A model generated the notes under the pieces. It searched no databases. It had not been told where the DNA came from and saw only the letters and a program-made list of their open reading frames with translations. Shown piece after piece: positions 15,455 through 24,656 of a DNA stretch of 64,000 nt. The stretch is taken from assembly GCA_035279665.1 (NCBI GenBank), contig DATEHI010000131.1, positions 18,189-82,188 on the forward strand, read 5' to 3'. The translations under genes and the position numbers were made by a program. Source of the stretch: CF-13 sp035279665 (GTDB lineage: Bacteria > Chloroflexota > Dormibacteria > CF-121). How positions within the stretch are numbered: the stretch's first letter is position 1; each line of letters starts with the position of its first letter.

Positions 15455-16454
15455 CCGACGCGGCCGCCCTCGTAACTCGTCTCGCGGCCTTTCCACACCG
15501 GGGCCGCTCATTCGACCGTCCGGGCCGTCCGGACATCGACCCGTACTTTTACAAGAAGTCATAACGAGCCTTCAACCAGCCCCCGGGCAGGCGTTCATCG
15601 ACGCCACGCTAGGGGGTGGGGGATATGCGCGGGCGCTGATCGAGCGCCTGCGGCCGGGCGGCGTGCTGCTCGGCATCGATCGCGACGCCTCCGCCCTCGA
15701 GCGATTCGCCCGGGAACCGCTGCCTCCGGACATCACGGTGATGCTGGAGCACACCAACTTCGCGCAGCTCGACCGGGCGGCCGAGCGGATCGGCCGCCCA
15801 CCAAACGGGATCATCTTCGATCTCGGTCTTTCCTCACTCCAGCTGGACGACCCGGAGCGGGGGTTCAGCTTTCAGTCGGACGGACCGCTCGACATGCGAC
15901 TGGACCGCAGCGAATCGTGGACCGCCGCCGACCTGCTCAACCGCGAGTCGGAGAGTGACCTACGGCGCATGCTGCGGGACTACGGCCAGGAGCGGTGGGG
16001 ATCCCGGATCGCGCAACGAATCGTGGAGCGTCGGCGCCAGCTACCGTTCAAGACGACCAGGGACCTGGTCGACGTAGTGGCCGGGGCCATCCCACGCGGT
16101 GCGTGGCCACGCGACATTCACGTCGCGACCCGCACCTTCATGGCATTCCGGATCGCGGTCAACCGCGAGCTGGACGCGATCGAAAAGGGGTTGAAGGCAG
16201 CCATTGAAGTGCTTGCACGCGGTGGGCGCGTAGGGGTCGTCTCCTTCCACTCCCTCGAGGACAAGATTGCAAAGAACCTATTCAACGTCGAAGCAACAGA
16301 CTGTATTTGTCCGCCCCAAGCGCCCGTTTGTATCTGCGGACACCGTCGGTCGGTACGCGTCATCACGCGCAAGCCCATCACTCCTTCGGAAGCCGAGGTG
16401 CAGGTCAATCCCCGCGCCCGGTCGGCGAAATTACGAATCGCGGAGAAACTATGA
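15438..16454 (+). CDS. rsmH: 16S rRNA (cytosine1402-N4)-methyltransferase
   Basis: A 338-residue SAM-dependent methyltransferase. The canonical start region GHRPVLLQEVI begins only at residue 32, followed by the SAM motif DATLGGGGYARAL and GIDRDASAL, and VSFHSLEDKIAK near the C terminus. No ATG, GTG or TTG lies between GTG 15438 and the conserved part, so the protein has a roughly 30-residue Arg/Pro-rich N-terminal extension. A 33-bp repeat unit identical to one in the 57-kb array lies in frame within that extension (15480-15512). It overlaps mraZ by 17 bp. Confidence 0.94.
   Translation: MPSARDRRGRPRNSSRGLSTPGPLIRPSGPSGHRPVLLQEVITSLQPAPGQAFIDATLGGGGYARALIERLRPGGVLLGIDRDASALERFAREPLPPDITVMLEHTNFAQLDRAAERIGRPPNGIIFDLGLSSLQLDDPERGFSFQSDGPLDMRLDRSESWTAADLLNRESESDLRRMLRDYGQERWGSRIAQRIVERRRQLPFKTTRDLVDVVAGAIPRGAWPRDIHVATRTFMAFRIAVNRELDAIEKGLKAAIEVLARGGRVGVVSFHSLEDKIAKNLFNVEATDCICPPQAPVCICGHRRSVRVITRKPITPSEAEVQVNPRARSAKLRIAEKL
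15480..15512. repeat. Single copy of the 33-bp repeat, inside rsmH
   Basis: Identical over 33 of 33 bases to unit 5 of the tandem array (57333-57365). It contributes SRGLSTPGPLI to RsmH; the opposite strand reads MSGPGVERPRD, as in the array. It contains the GCGGCC-N12-GGCCGC inverted repeat. Confidence 0.9.
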
Positions 16455-16497
16455 ACCCCGTCCATGTCATTCCACAAGTCAATACCTGAGCGGCCGC

Positions 16498-16986
16498 ATG
16501 GTGGAATCCCTCCCTCCTGGGCATCTACTAGTATTGCGGCCCCGCCGGCCCGATCCGACCCCTCCGGCGCGCGCGTTTCCCCCTTCGCGCGCGCGCCGGA
16601 GTCGCGGCCGGCCTTCCATCTCGCCCCTGGTCGGCGCGGTGTCATTGATCGCGGCCGCCCTGCTGCTGGTGGCGCAGTCGGCCGCCGCTACCCAGGCGAG
16701 CTACCAAATCGCGACGCTGAAGCAGGAACAGGCGCGCCTCAGCGGCGAGCACGACCAGCTCCTGGCCCAGCTCGCCGGCGACCGCGCCGCCAACCGCGTC
16801 GCCACCGCGGCGCAGCAACTCGGCCTTTCCCATCCGAGCCGCTGGCAATACGTTCACGGGACCGGCTCGCCGATCGCGCTCGGCCCGCATCCCGCGAATT
16901 CGGGCCGTCCCGGCGTTTGGGACGGCGTGCTGGCCGTGTTGGGTGCGGTGATCGGCCGCCCGCTGACTTCCGAACCAGCGCACTAA
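16498..16986 (+). CDS. ftsL: FtsL/DivIC-like septum protein
   Basis: A 162-residue bitopic protein in the ftsL position between rsmH and ftsI. A Pro/Arg-rich cytoplasmic N terminus (1-42) precedes one TM helix (about 44-62) and a coiled-coil-like segment (about 66-105, QIATLKQEQARLSGEHDQLLAQL). FtsL proteins scaffold FtsW/FtsI activation through FtsQ and DivIC. Sequence conservation in this family is low, so the call rests mainly on topology and position. ATG 16498 is chosen because upstream frame lies inside rsmH. Confidence 0.82.
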   Translation: MVESLPPGHLLVLRPRRPDPTPPARAFPPSRARRSRGRPSISPLVGAVSLIAAALLLVAQSAAATQASYQIATLKQEQARLSGEHDQLLAQLAGDRAANRVATAAQQLGLSHPSRWQYVHGTGSPIALGPHPANSGRPGVWDGVLAVLGAVIGRPLTSEPAH

Positions 16987-16999
16987 CCGGACGGCGACC

Positions 17000-18709
17000 G
17001 TGAGGGGCACCCAGGAACTCGAGCCGCGGAGCCGCATCCTTACATTGATGGCGCTCGTGCTCTGCGCCTACCTGGTCCTGCTGGGCCGGCTCGCGTACTG
17101 GCAGCTCTGGCGCCACTCGGACATGGCTCGGCTGGCAGCCACCTATCACGACGACACGATCACCCTCGCCGCCGCGCGGGGCAACATCCTCGACCGGTCC
17201 GGCGCCCTGCTCGTGACCAACACGCCGGTCTATTCGATCTTCGCGTCGCCGGACCAGATTACGGGCGCCGAGCGCAACGGCATCGCCGCCAAACTGGCGC
17301 CGCTGCTTCAGCTCACCCCTGCCGATATCGAGGTCAAGCTCGCGTCGGCGCGACAGTTCGTCTACCTGGCCCGGCGCGTTCCGGCCGCGGTCGCCCAGCA
17401 GCTCGACGCGATGCGCCTCCCCGGGATCGGCAAGGTCGCCGAGACCCAGCGGTCCTATGTCGACGGCGGCGTCGCCGGGACAAGCCTCGCGGCCAACCTA
17501 CTGGGTTTCGCCAACGATGCGGGAACGGGCAACTACGGCATCGAGGGCTATTACGACAAGACCCTCGCCGGCCAGGCGGGCTTCGAGGCGACGGTGCGTG
17601 ACCTGGCGAACCAGCCGATCGTCCTGAGCGATCGCCAGCGCCGCGAGCCGGTGAACGGCATGACGTTACAGCTATCGCTCGACAGCACGATCCAGGTGGT
17701 CGCCGAGCGAGCGCTGGCCGACGGCGTCCAGAAATATCAGGCCGAAAGCGGCTCGCTGATCATCATGGAGCCGGCCACCGGTCGCATCGTTGCCTGGGCC
17801 GATGCGCCCAGCTACAACGCAAACCAGTTTGCGACGACGCCTACCGCGCAATTCATGGACCCCATCGTTTCGAATCTTTACGAGCCGGGGTCGGTGATGA
17901 AGGTAGTGACACTGTCCGGCGCGCTCGATGATCACGCCATCACGCCCGAGACGCGGTTCAACGAGACCGGCGTCGCGGTGGTGGGCGGAGTCGCGATCCA
18001 CAACTGGGACAACCGGGCCCACGGGAATGTCACCATGACCCAGGTCCTCCAAAACTCGCTCAACGTCGGCGCGGTCAAGGCCCAGCAGATGGAGGGGGCC
18101 GCCCCCTTCTACCAGTACATGCAACGCTTCGGCATCGGCGCCCCGACCGGCGTTGACGTCGCGGCGGAGACGGCCGAGCCGCTTCGTGATCTCGCAAAGT
18201 GGAAGCCGGTCGAGCTCGCGACCGCCTCCTTCGGCCAGGGGGTCGACACCACACCCATCGAGATGCTGGCCGCCGTCAACGTGGTCGCCACCGGCGGCAA
18301 CCTCGTCTGGCCGCACGTCGTGGACCAGGTGATCGACGCGAACGGGACGCGCCATCCGGTTCAGCCGCGCATCGTCCGCCAGGTCATCAGCGCGAAGACT
18401 GCGCAGCAGATGCAGCAGATGATGGTCGGCGTTGTTGAGAAGGGCTCCGGTTTTGCCGCGCGGATCGACGGCTTCAAGAATCGGATCGCCGGCAAGACCG
18501 GCACCGCGAGCATTCCGGAAAACGGGAAATATCTTCCAGACGCGACCATCGGCTCCTTCGTCGGCTTCGTGCCCGTTGATCACCCGCAGTTCATCATGCT
18601 GGTGATCACCCGCAAGCCGAAGGTTCTCTTCGAGGGTGCGTACGTCGCCGCCCCCATCTGGAAAACCGTCGCCAGCGCCCTGATCACCCAGTGGCAGATC
18701 GCCCCGTGA
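17000..18709 (+). CDS. ftsI: Division-specific peptidoglycan transpeptidase (class B PBP)
   Basis: A 569-residue class B penicillin-binding protein: N-terminal TM anchor (about 12-35), pedestal domain (from RGNILDRSGALL) and transpeptidase domain. The catalytic motifs are SVMK (298-301), SLN (353-355) and KTGT (499-502). No PASTA domains follow, unlike many Gram-positive division PBPs. It cross-links septal peptidoglycan with FtsW. GTG start at 17000, 13 bp after ftsL. Confidence 0.95.
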   Translation: MRGTQELEPRSRILTLMALVLCAYLVLLGRLAYWQLWRHSDMARLAATYHDDTITLAAARGNILDRSGALLVTNTPVYSIFASPDQITGAERNGIAAKLAPLLQLTPADIEVKLASARQFVYLARRVPAAVAQQLDAMRLPGIGKVAETQRSYVDGGVAGTSLAANLLGFANDAGTGNYGIEGYYDKTLAGQAGFEATVRDLANQPIVLSDRQRREPVNGMTLQLSLDSTIQVVAERALADGVQKYQAESGSLIIMEPATGRIVAWADAPSYNANQFATTPTAQFMDPIVSNLYEPGSVMKVVTLSGALDDHAITPETRFNETGVAVVGGVAIHNWDNRAHGNVTMTQVLQNSLNVGAVKAQQMEGAAPFYQYMQRFGIGAPTGVDVAAETAEPLRDLAKWKPVELATASFGQGVDTTPIEMLAAVNVVATGGNLVWPHVVDQVIDANGTRHPVQPRIVRQVISAKTAQQMQQMMVGVVEKGSGFAARIDGFKNRIAGKTGTASIPENGKYLPDATIGSFVGFVPVDHPQFIMLVITRKPKVLFEGAYVAAPIWKTVASALITQWQIAP

Positions 18710-18745
18710 GGCGGCGGTGGAGGCGACAGCGAGAATAGTGATGCT

Positions 18746-20119
18746 GTGGGCATGTCTGTGAAGGACGTGGTGAACGCGACACGCGGCCGGCTGCTCAGCG
18801 GTGCGCACGATGTCACCTTCACCCAGCTCTTTGTCGATTCGAGGGAGGTGAGACCGGGCGGCCTGTTCGTTGCCTTGCGCGGCGAGCAGCACGACGGGCA
18901 CGTCTTCATTCCCCAAGCGATCGAGCGCGGTGCCGCCGGGATTCTCTGCGAGCGGCCACCGCAGGGCGTCGAAGGCGCGGCAGTGGTCCAGGTCGAGGAC
19001 ACTCGGCAGGCGCTCTTCGACATCACGGCCGATCGGCTCGCCCGTCAGCAACACCCGATCGTCGCAATCACCGGCAGTGCCGGCAAGACGACGACCAAAG
19101 ACCTGATCGCGCACGTGCTCGGGAGACGGCTCCGGGTGCACAAGAGCGAAGGCAACCTGAATACCTACACCGGCATCCCGATGACGATCTTCCAAATGGA
19201 TCCGCGCGACCGGGCGCTCGTTGTCGAGTACGCGATGTCGCGGGCGGGCGAGATCCGCGAGTTGACCCGCGTGGCTCCGCCGACGATCGGCGTCGTCCTC
19301 AACGTCGGCCTGGCCCACGTTGGTTTCCTGGGTTCGATCGAGGGCGTGGCGGCGGCCAAGCGCGAGCTGGTCGAAGGACTCGCTCCCGGCGGATTGGCGG
19401 TCCTCAACGCCGACGACCCCCGGGTTCGCGCCATGTCGGCGGTGGCCCGCCGCTTCACGCTTTTCGGCGTATCGAGCGATGCGGCCGTCCGCGCCGAGAA
19501 GATCCGGCTCCATGGCCTCGAGGGCAGCACGTTCATGCTATTCACGCCGCGCGGCAAAGCCGATGTCTATCTCCGCCTGCCCGGCCACCACAGCATCTCG
19601 AATGCGCTCGCCGCCGCCGCCGTCGCGCTGGAATTCGATTTCGACGCGCCGGCAATCGCGTCGGCGCTGCACGGCTTCGCGCCACCGGCGCGGCGGATGA
19701 ACATCGTGTCCGGACGCAACGGCGCCACCGTGATCGACGACTCCTACAATGCCAGCCCCGGATCGATGCTCGCGGCGCTCGAGGTGCTGAGCCTGGCGCC
19801 CAGGGGCTCACTGAGAGTAGCGGTGCTGGGGGACATGCTGGAGTTGGGCGACCATGCGGAACGGGCCCACGAAGAGATCGGTGCGCTTGCCGGCAAGACC
19901 GCCGACGTCCTGATCGCGGTCGGCGAATATGCTCCCCGCGTGGTGCAGGCCGCGCGCCGGGCCGGCTTACCCGCCGATCGTGCCTTCGTCGTCGAGAGCG
20001 CCGAACAGGCGGTGGCATCGTTGACCCCCTTGCTCACCGCGCAAACCCAGGTGCTCGTCAAGGGCTCCCGCGGCATGCGTCTGGAGCGTGTCGTCGAGCA
20101 GATTCGTGAGGCGCCATGA
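18746..20119 (+). CDS. murF: UDP-MurNAc-tripeptide--D-Ala-D-Ala ligase
   Basis: A Mur ligase of about 457 residues that adds D-Ala-D-Ala to the UDP-MurNAc tripeptide. The ATP-binding loop is ITGSAGKTTTKD, the central domain holds SEGNLNTYTG and EYAMSRAGEI (MurF-type), and the C-terminal domain has DDSYNASPGSM. Start is GTG 18746 or ATG 18752. It follows ftsI directly; the murE gene expected between them is missing. Its stop overlaps the mraY start (ATGA). Confidence 0.95.
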   Translation: MGMSVKDVVNATRGRLLSGAHDVTFTQLFVDSREVRPGGLFVALRGEQHDGHVFIPQAIERGAAGILCERPPQGVEGAAVVQVEDTRQALFDITADRLARQQHPIVAITGSAGKTTTKDLIAHVLGRRLRVHKSEGNLNTYTGIPMTIFQMDPRDRALVVEYAMSRAGEIRELTRVAPPTIGVVLNVGLAHVGFLGSIEGVAAAKRELVEGLAPGGLAVLNADDPRVRAMSAVARRFTLFGVSSDAAVRAEKIRLHGLEGSTFMLFTPRGKADVYLRLPGHHSISNALAAAAVALEFDFDAPAIASALHGFAPPARRMNIVSGRNGATVIDDSYNASPGSMLAALEVLSLAPRGSLRVAVLGDMLELGDHAERAHEEIGALAGKTADVLIAVGEYAPRVVQAARRAGLPADRAFVVESAEQAVASLTPLLTAQTQVLVKGSRGMRLERVVEQIREAP

Positions 20120-21072
20120 GGCCCTTGCTCGTCTTTGTCGCCGCCCTCGTCGTGAGCGCCCTCGTCTTCCCAGCGGCGATCGGCCAGTTAGCCCGCGCCA
20201 GGATGGGCCAGCAAATCCGCGAAGAAGGCCCGGCCGCCCACCACGGCAAGGCCGGCACACCGACCGCGGGCGGCCTGGTGTTCGTGCTGGTGGCGCTCGT
20301 CCTCTACCTGGTTGCCGACCGCTCGCTGGCCGGCGGCTTCGTGCTGACCGCCCTGGTGTTGGGCGCGGCCCTTGGCTTCATCGATGACTTCTCCGCCATC
20401 CGCGGCGGGCGCAACCTCGGGCTGAAGGCCCGCCAGAAGATCGTGATCCAGTTGGCGACGGGCGCGCTGCTCGGCTATCTCGCGCTGCGCTGGGGGCTGA
20501 CCGGCCAGCTCGTCCCCTTCGACGGGCGGCACCCGATCAGCGGCTGGATCCTGGTCTTCGTCACGGCGCTGGCGGTGGCCGCCGGCTCCAACGCCTTCAA
20601 CCTGACGGATGGCAGCGACGGCCTGGCCGCCGGAGCGGGCGCCATCACCTTCGGCGCGCTGGCCATCATCGCCGTCCTGCAACATCGACCCAGTGCGGGT
20701 CTGATGCCGGCCATCCTGGCGGGCGTCCTTAGCGGTTTCCTGTTCTACAACCTGTTTCCGGCGCGCGTCTTCATGGGTGACACGGGGAGCCTGGCGCTGG
20801 GGACGGCCATGGTCGCGGCGGCGATCGCCACCGGCTTCCTCTGGTATCTGCCGTTGCTGGCCCTCGTCTTCGTCGTCGAGACCGTCTCCGTGATCGCGCA
20901 GGTCGCGAGCTTCAAGATGACCGGCAAGCGAATCATCAAGATGTCGCCGCTGCACAACCATTTCATCGTCTCGGGATGGCGCGAGATGCGGATCGCCATC
21001 TGGTTCTGGACCGGGTCGCTGGTCGCCGCTGTGCTGGCGGTTGCGCTGGCCCGGCCGGGGGCTCCGCTGTGA
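20116..21072 (+). CDS. mraY: Phospho-MurNAc-pentapeptide transferase (lipid I synthase)
   Basis: A 318-residue polytopic enzyme with about 10 TM segments that links phospho-MurNAc-pentapeptide to undecaprenyl phosphate. Active-site landmarks: HHGKAGTPTAGG near the N terminus, GFIDDFSAI, NAFNLTDGSDGLAAG, GDTGSLALG and the MSPLHNHF loop. Coupled to murF and murD by 4-bp overlaps. Confidence 0.96.
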   Translation: MRPLLVFVAALVVSALVFPAAIGQLARARMGQQIREEGPAAHHGKAGTPTAGGLVFVLVALVLYLVADRSLAGGFVLTALVLGAALGFIDDFSAIRGGRNLGLKARQKIVIQLATGALLGYLALRWGLTGQLVPFDGRHPISGWILVFVTALAVAAGSNAFNLTDGSDGLAAGAGAITFGALAIIAVLQHRPSAGLMPAILAGVLSGFLFYNLFPARVFMGDTGSLALGTAMVAAAIATGFLWYLPLLALVFVVETVSVIAQVASFKMTGKRIIKMSPLHNHFIVSGWREMRIAIWFWTGSLVAAVLAVALARPGAPL

Positions 21073-22415
21073 AGGGGCGGCACGCGCTGGTCCTCGGCTA
21101 CGGCCGCAGCGGACGGGCGGCCGCATCCTTTCTTACTGGTCGCGGAGGATCGGTACGGGTGGTCGATCGCGCCGACACCCCGGAGCTGCGTGCCGCGCTC
21201 GCGCGGGCAGGGATTCAGGCCCGCCTCGGCGGTTACGGCGCGGAGGACCTCAACGGCACCGACCTCCTGGTGGTCAGCCCCGGTGTGCCGTGGGATGAGC
21301 CCCTGGTCGAGACCGCCCGCCGGCGCGGCATCGAAGTGACCAGCGAGATCGACCTCTTCTTCCGCTCATGTCCCGCCCGCATCGCCGGGATCACGGGTAC
21401 CAACGGCAAGACGACGACCACGGCGCTCACCGCGGAGGTCCTCCGTGTCGGCGGGCTGCGGGTCATGCGAGGCGGCAACATCGGCGAGCCCGTCCTCGAC
21501 CGCGTCGACCAGCTCCGCCCGGACGATTGGGTCGTGCTGGAGCTGAGCAGCTTTCAGCTGGAGTCGATCACCACGCCGCGATTGCACGTTGGCGTGGTGC
21601 TGAACGTGACGCCCGATCATCTCGACCGCCACAAGTCGTTCGCGCGCTACGTCGAGATCAAGGCACGCGCGATTGCCTTCATGGAGCCAGAGGACCACGC
21701 GGTGCTCAACGCGGATGACCCCGCCTGTGCCGGAATGCGGACACAGACCAGGGGCCAGGTGCTGGCGTTCGGTCTTCATCAGCCCGTTGACCGAGGCGTC
21801 ACCATGGTGGATGGCTGGGTTACCATCGCCCACGCCGGCGTAAAGCGCCGGGTGCTGCCGGCCGCCGAGGTCCCGCTTCCTGGCGACCACAACCTCAGTA
21901 ACGTGATGGCTGCTGTCGGCGCCGGCGACGCGGCCGGCGTCGCGCCCGAGCGGATTGCCGATGCCGTGCGGCAGTTCAAAGCCGTCGAGCATCGGCTGGA
22001 ACCGATCGGCACCTTCAACGGCGTCCGCTGGTACAACGACTCGAAGGCGACCAACCCGGACTCGACCTACAAGGCACTCGCGGCCTTCAGCGAGCCCATC
22101 ATCCTGATCGCCGGTGGCCGCAACAAAGGCATCGAGATCGAGCCGCTGGCCCGAGCGATCGCGGGCCGGGTCGTCGCGCTGGTGACGATGGGGGAGACGG
22201 GCGAGGAGCTGGCCCGCCGGGCGCATGACGCCGGTCTGAAAAAGGTCGAGCGCGCGGAGGACCTGGCCGATGCGGTGCGCAAGGCCGCCGCGCTGGCACC
22301 GCCCGGCTCGGTGGTCCTGCTGTCACCGGCGTTCACCAGCTACGACATGTTCCTCGACTACGAGGACCGGGGGCGGCGCTTCAAGGCGACCGTGCTCGCG
22401 GAGCTGAGCCGGTGA
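21069..22415 (+). CDS. murD: UDP-MurNAc-L-alanine--D-glutamate ligase
   Basis: A 448-residue Mur ligase with a Rossmann-like N-terminal domain (LVLGYGRSGRAAASF), ATP loop GTNGKTTTT (110-118) and the MurD-type C-terminal segment EHRLEPIGTFNGVRWYNDSKATN. It adds D-Glu to UDP-MurNAc-L-Ala. GTG 21069 overlaps the mraY stop (GTGA); longer upstream frame lies inside mraY. Confidence 0.95.
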   Translation: MKGRHALVLGYGRSGRAAASFLTGRGGSVRVVDRADTPELRAALARAGIQARLGGYGAEDLNGTDLLVVSPGVPWDEPLVETARRRGIEVTSEIDLFFRSCPARIAGITGTNGKTTTTALTAEVLRVGGLRVMRGGNIGEPVLDRVDQLRPDDWVVLELSSFQLESITTPRLHVGVVLNVTPDHLDRHKSFARYVEIKARAIAFMEPEDHAVLNADDPACAGMRTQTRGQVLAFGLHQPVDRGVTMVDGWVTIAHAGVKRRVLPAAEVPLPGDHNLSNVMAAVGAGDAAGVAPERIADAVRQFKAVEHRLEPIGTFNGVRWYNDSKATNPDSTYKALAAFSEPIILIAGGRNKGIEIEPLARAIAGRVVALVTMGETGEELARRAHDAGLKKVERAEDLADAVRKAAALAPPGSVVLLSPAFTSYDMFLDYEDRGRRFKATVLAELSR

Positions 22416-23665
22416 GGGCGCGGGCCGCGCTCGAGCTGCCGGCCGCGCGCCGGACGCTGGCTTCCACCCGTCTCTGGCGTCGCGGTGACCGCGCGCTCGT
22501 GCTCGCCGTCCTCGCCCTGACGGCCTTCGGGCTGGTGATGGTCTTCTCCGCCTCCGAGGTGCAGGGTTGGCTCTGGTTCCACAACGCGGCGTATTACTTC
22601 GAGCGCCAGCTGCTCTGGCTCGCCCTCGGCGTCATTCTGCTGTGGGCCGCGGCCCACATCGACTATCACCGGCTCCGACCGCTCGCCTGGCCGCTGGCGG
22701 GCGTGACCGTCGTCCTGATGGTGGTCGTGCTGCTGCCGCATTTCGGGATCGAGGTCAACGGCGCCCGGCGCTGGCTGCGGCTGGGGCCGATGCAGATGCA
22801 GCCGGCGGAGCTGGCCAAGGTCGCCAGCATCGTCTTCATGGCCCTTTGGTTGGAGCGCCATCGGGAGCGGATCGGGTCGCTCGAAGACGGCGTCGTCCCC
22901 TTCCTCGCGCTCCTGGCACTCGTGACCCTGCTCGTCATGCTCGAGCGCGACCTGGGCACCACCATGATCGTCGCCGGCATCCTGCTCTCCCAGTTCCTGG
23001 TCGCGGGCGGGAAAAAGCGGCACGTCCTCTTGCTGCTGCTGATCGTTGGCCTCTGCCTCTATGTCTTCATTCGGATGGAGCCCTACCGATTGCATCGCAT
23101 CCTGGCCTTTGTCGACCCGTGGTCCGATCCACTCAACACCGGCTTTCAGGCGATCCAGTCGGTGGTCGCGCTCGGCTCCGGGGGCGTGACCGGGCTCGGG
23201 CTCGGGCACAGCATTCAAAAATATCAGTGGCTGCCGTTCGCGCACACCGACTTCATCTTCGCCATCGTGGGCGAGGAGACCGGCCTGATCGGGACCACGA
23301 TCGTGCTCGCGCTGTTCGGGCTTTTCACCTATCGGGGCTACCGCGTGGCACTCAAGGCCCCGGATGCCTTCGGCTCCTTACTCGCCTGTGGGGTGACGAC
23401 CTGGATCGCCTTCCAGGCCCTGATCAACATCGCGGCCGTCACGGTGACCTTGCCCACCACCGGGATTCCGCTACCCTTCATCAGCTACGGGGGCTCCTCG
23501 CTCGCGATCACCCTGCTGGCGGTCGGCATACTGATGAACGTTTCGACCCAGAGCGAGAAGGTGGGATGGATACGGCATGCGAGTATTGATCTCGGGCGGC
23601 GGCACGGGCGGACACTTGTTCCCGGCGATCGCCGTCGCGCAGGCGCTGTCGCGGAAAGATCCTGA
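22412..23665 (+). CDS. ftsW: Septal peptidoglycan polymerase FtsW (SEDS family)
   Basis: A 417-residue SEDS glycosyltransferase with about 10 TM helices. Conserved pieces are LVMVFSASEV, NGARRWLRLGPMQMQPAELAK, ERDLGTTMI, GLGLGHSIQKYQWLPFAHTDFIFA (motif outline) and PFISYGGSS. It polymerises lipid II with FtsI. GTG start overlaps murD. Its C-terminal 29 codons run into murG by 89 bp in another frame, an unusually long overlap that gives an Arg-rich tail. Confidence 0.94.
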   Translation: MRARAALELPAARRTLASTRLWRRGDRALVLAVLALTAFGLVMVFSASEVQGWLWFHNAAYYFERQLLWLALGVILLWAAAHIDYHRLRPLAWPLAGVTVVLMVVVLLPHFGIEVNGARRWLRLGPMQMQPAELAKVASIVFMALWLERHRERIGSLEDGVVPFLALLALVTLLVMLERDLGTTMIVAGILLSQFLVAGGKKRHVLLLLLIVGLCLYVFIRMEPYRLHRILAFVDPWSDPLNTGFQAIQSVVALGSGGVTGLGLGHSIQKYQWLPFAHTDFIFAIVGEETGLIGTTIVLALFGLFTYRGYRVALKAPDAFGSLLACGVTTWIAFQALINIAAVTVTLPTTGIPLPFISYGGSSLAITLLAVGILMNVSTQSEKVGWIRHASIDLGRRHGRTLVPGDRRRAGAVAERS

Positions 23666-24656
23666 CGCCACCATCCTGTTCGCGGGGCGCCGCGAGGGGA
23701 TCGAAGCGAAAACGGTGGCGAGTTATGGCATGCCCTTCAGGGCCATCCCGGCCGCGCCGCTCTACACGGAGCGGGTATGGCGCAACTGGAAATTGCCGCC
23801 GGTGCTGGGGGCCGCGCTCTGGCAATCCTGGCGGCTCCTCGACCGGTTCAAGCCCGACGTCGTGCTCGGCACGGGCGGCTACGTTAGTGTCCCGCTCATC
23901 ATGGCGGCCGGCCTGGCCCGTGTCCCGGTCGTCCTCCAGGAACAAAATCTGATGCCCGGGCGCGCCACGCGGGCGCTCGCCCGTTTCGCCGGGAAGGTCG
24001 CCACGGCTTATCCGGAATCCTCGCGCTTCCTCCCTGCGGCGAAGACGGTCGTCACCGGCACGCCGGTCCGGACGGAATTCTGGCGTCGCAAAGAGAATTT
24101 CCCGCAGCAGCCACAGGCCCTCCTTGTGCTGGGTGGCAGCCAGGGTGCCCATCAGCTCAACCAGGCGGTCGCGGAGGCGGTCCCCTGGCTGCTGGATCGC
24201 CCTGGCCTGCGGGTCGTGCACCAGACCGGCGCACGCGAGATCGGCGCCATGCAGGCGGTCAAGGCCACGCTGCCCCCGCCGCTGGCGGGACGCTACGAGC
24301 CCTTCGCCTTTGCCAACGACCTGGCTGACCGGATCCGGGCCGCGGACCTCGTCATCAGCCGGGCCGGCGCCAGCACCCTGAGCGAGGTGAGCGCGATCGG
24401 CGTTCCGATGATCCTGATCCCCTATCCGTACGCCGGGGGTCACCAGCGAATGAACGTCAAACCCTTCGAGTCGGCAGGCGCGGCGATCGTGATTCCCGAC
24501 GAAGAGGCGCACGGGCGTCTCCGCGGTGTGGTCACCTCCGTCATCGATGATCCGGCCCGATATCGCAAGATGGTCGAGGCCATGCGAGGATTGGGGCGGC
24601 CGTACGCCGCCGAAGAGGTTGTCAGGCTGCTCGAAGAGGTGGCGCGGCACCACTGA
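23577..24656 (+). CDS. murG: UDP-GlcNAc:lipid I N-acetylglucosaminyltransferase
   Basis: A 359-residue GT-B glycosyltransferase that converts lipid I to lipid II at the membrane. Motifs: SGGGTGGHLFPAIAVAQAL at the N terminus, GGYVSVP, QEQNLMPG, GGSQGAHQLN and SRAGASTLSE. ATG 23577 lies inside the end of ftsW; its stop overlaps the next start (TGATG). Confidence 0.96.
   Translation: MRVLISGGGTGGHLFPAIAVAQALSRKDPDATILFAGRREGIEAKTVASYGMPFRAIPAAPLYTERVWRNWKLPPVLGAALWQSWRLLDRFKPDVVLGTGGYVSVPLIMAAGLARVPVVLQEQNLMPGRATRALARFAGKVATAYPESSRFLPAAKTVVTGTPVRTEFWRRKENFPQQPQALLVLGGSQGAHQLNQAVAEAVPWLLDRPGLRVVHQTGAREIGAMQAVKATLPPPLAGRYEPFAFANDLADRIRAADLVISRAGASTLSEVSAIGVPMILIPYPYAGGHQRMNVKPFESAGAAIVIPDEEAHGRLRGVVTSVIDDPARYRKMVEAMRGLGRPYAAEEVVRLLEEVARHH

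Noticed and set aside
16451..16489. 12-codon leader ORF after rsmH (MNPVHVIPQVNT)
   Set aside because: ATGA overlap with rsmH makes it translatable, but there is no regulatory structure or conservation evidence; probably incidental.
17672..19513. Minus-strand ORF of 613 codons across ftsI and murF
   Set aside because: It is antisense to two well-identified genes; length comes from high GC and few stops.
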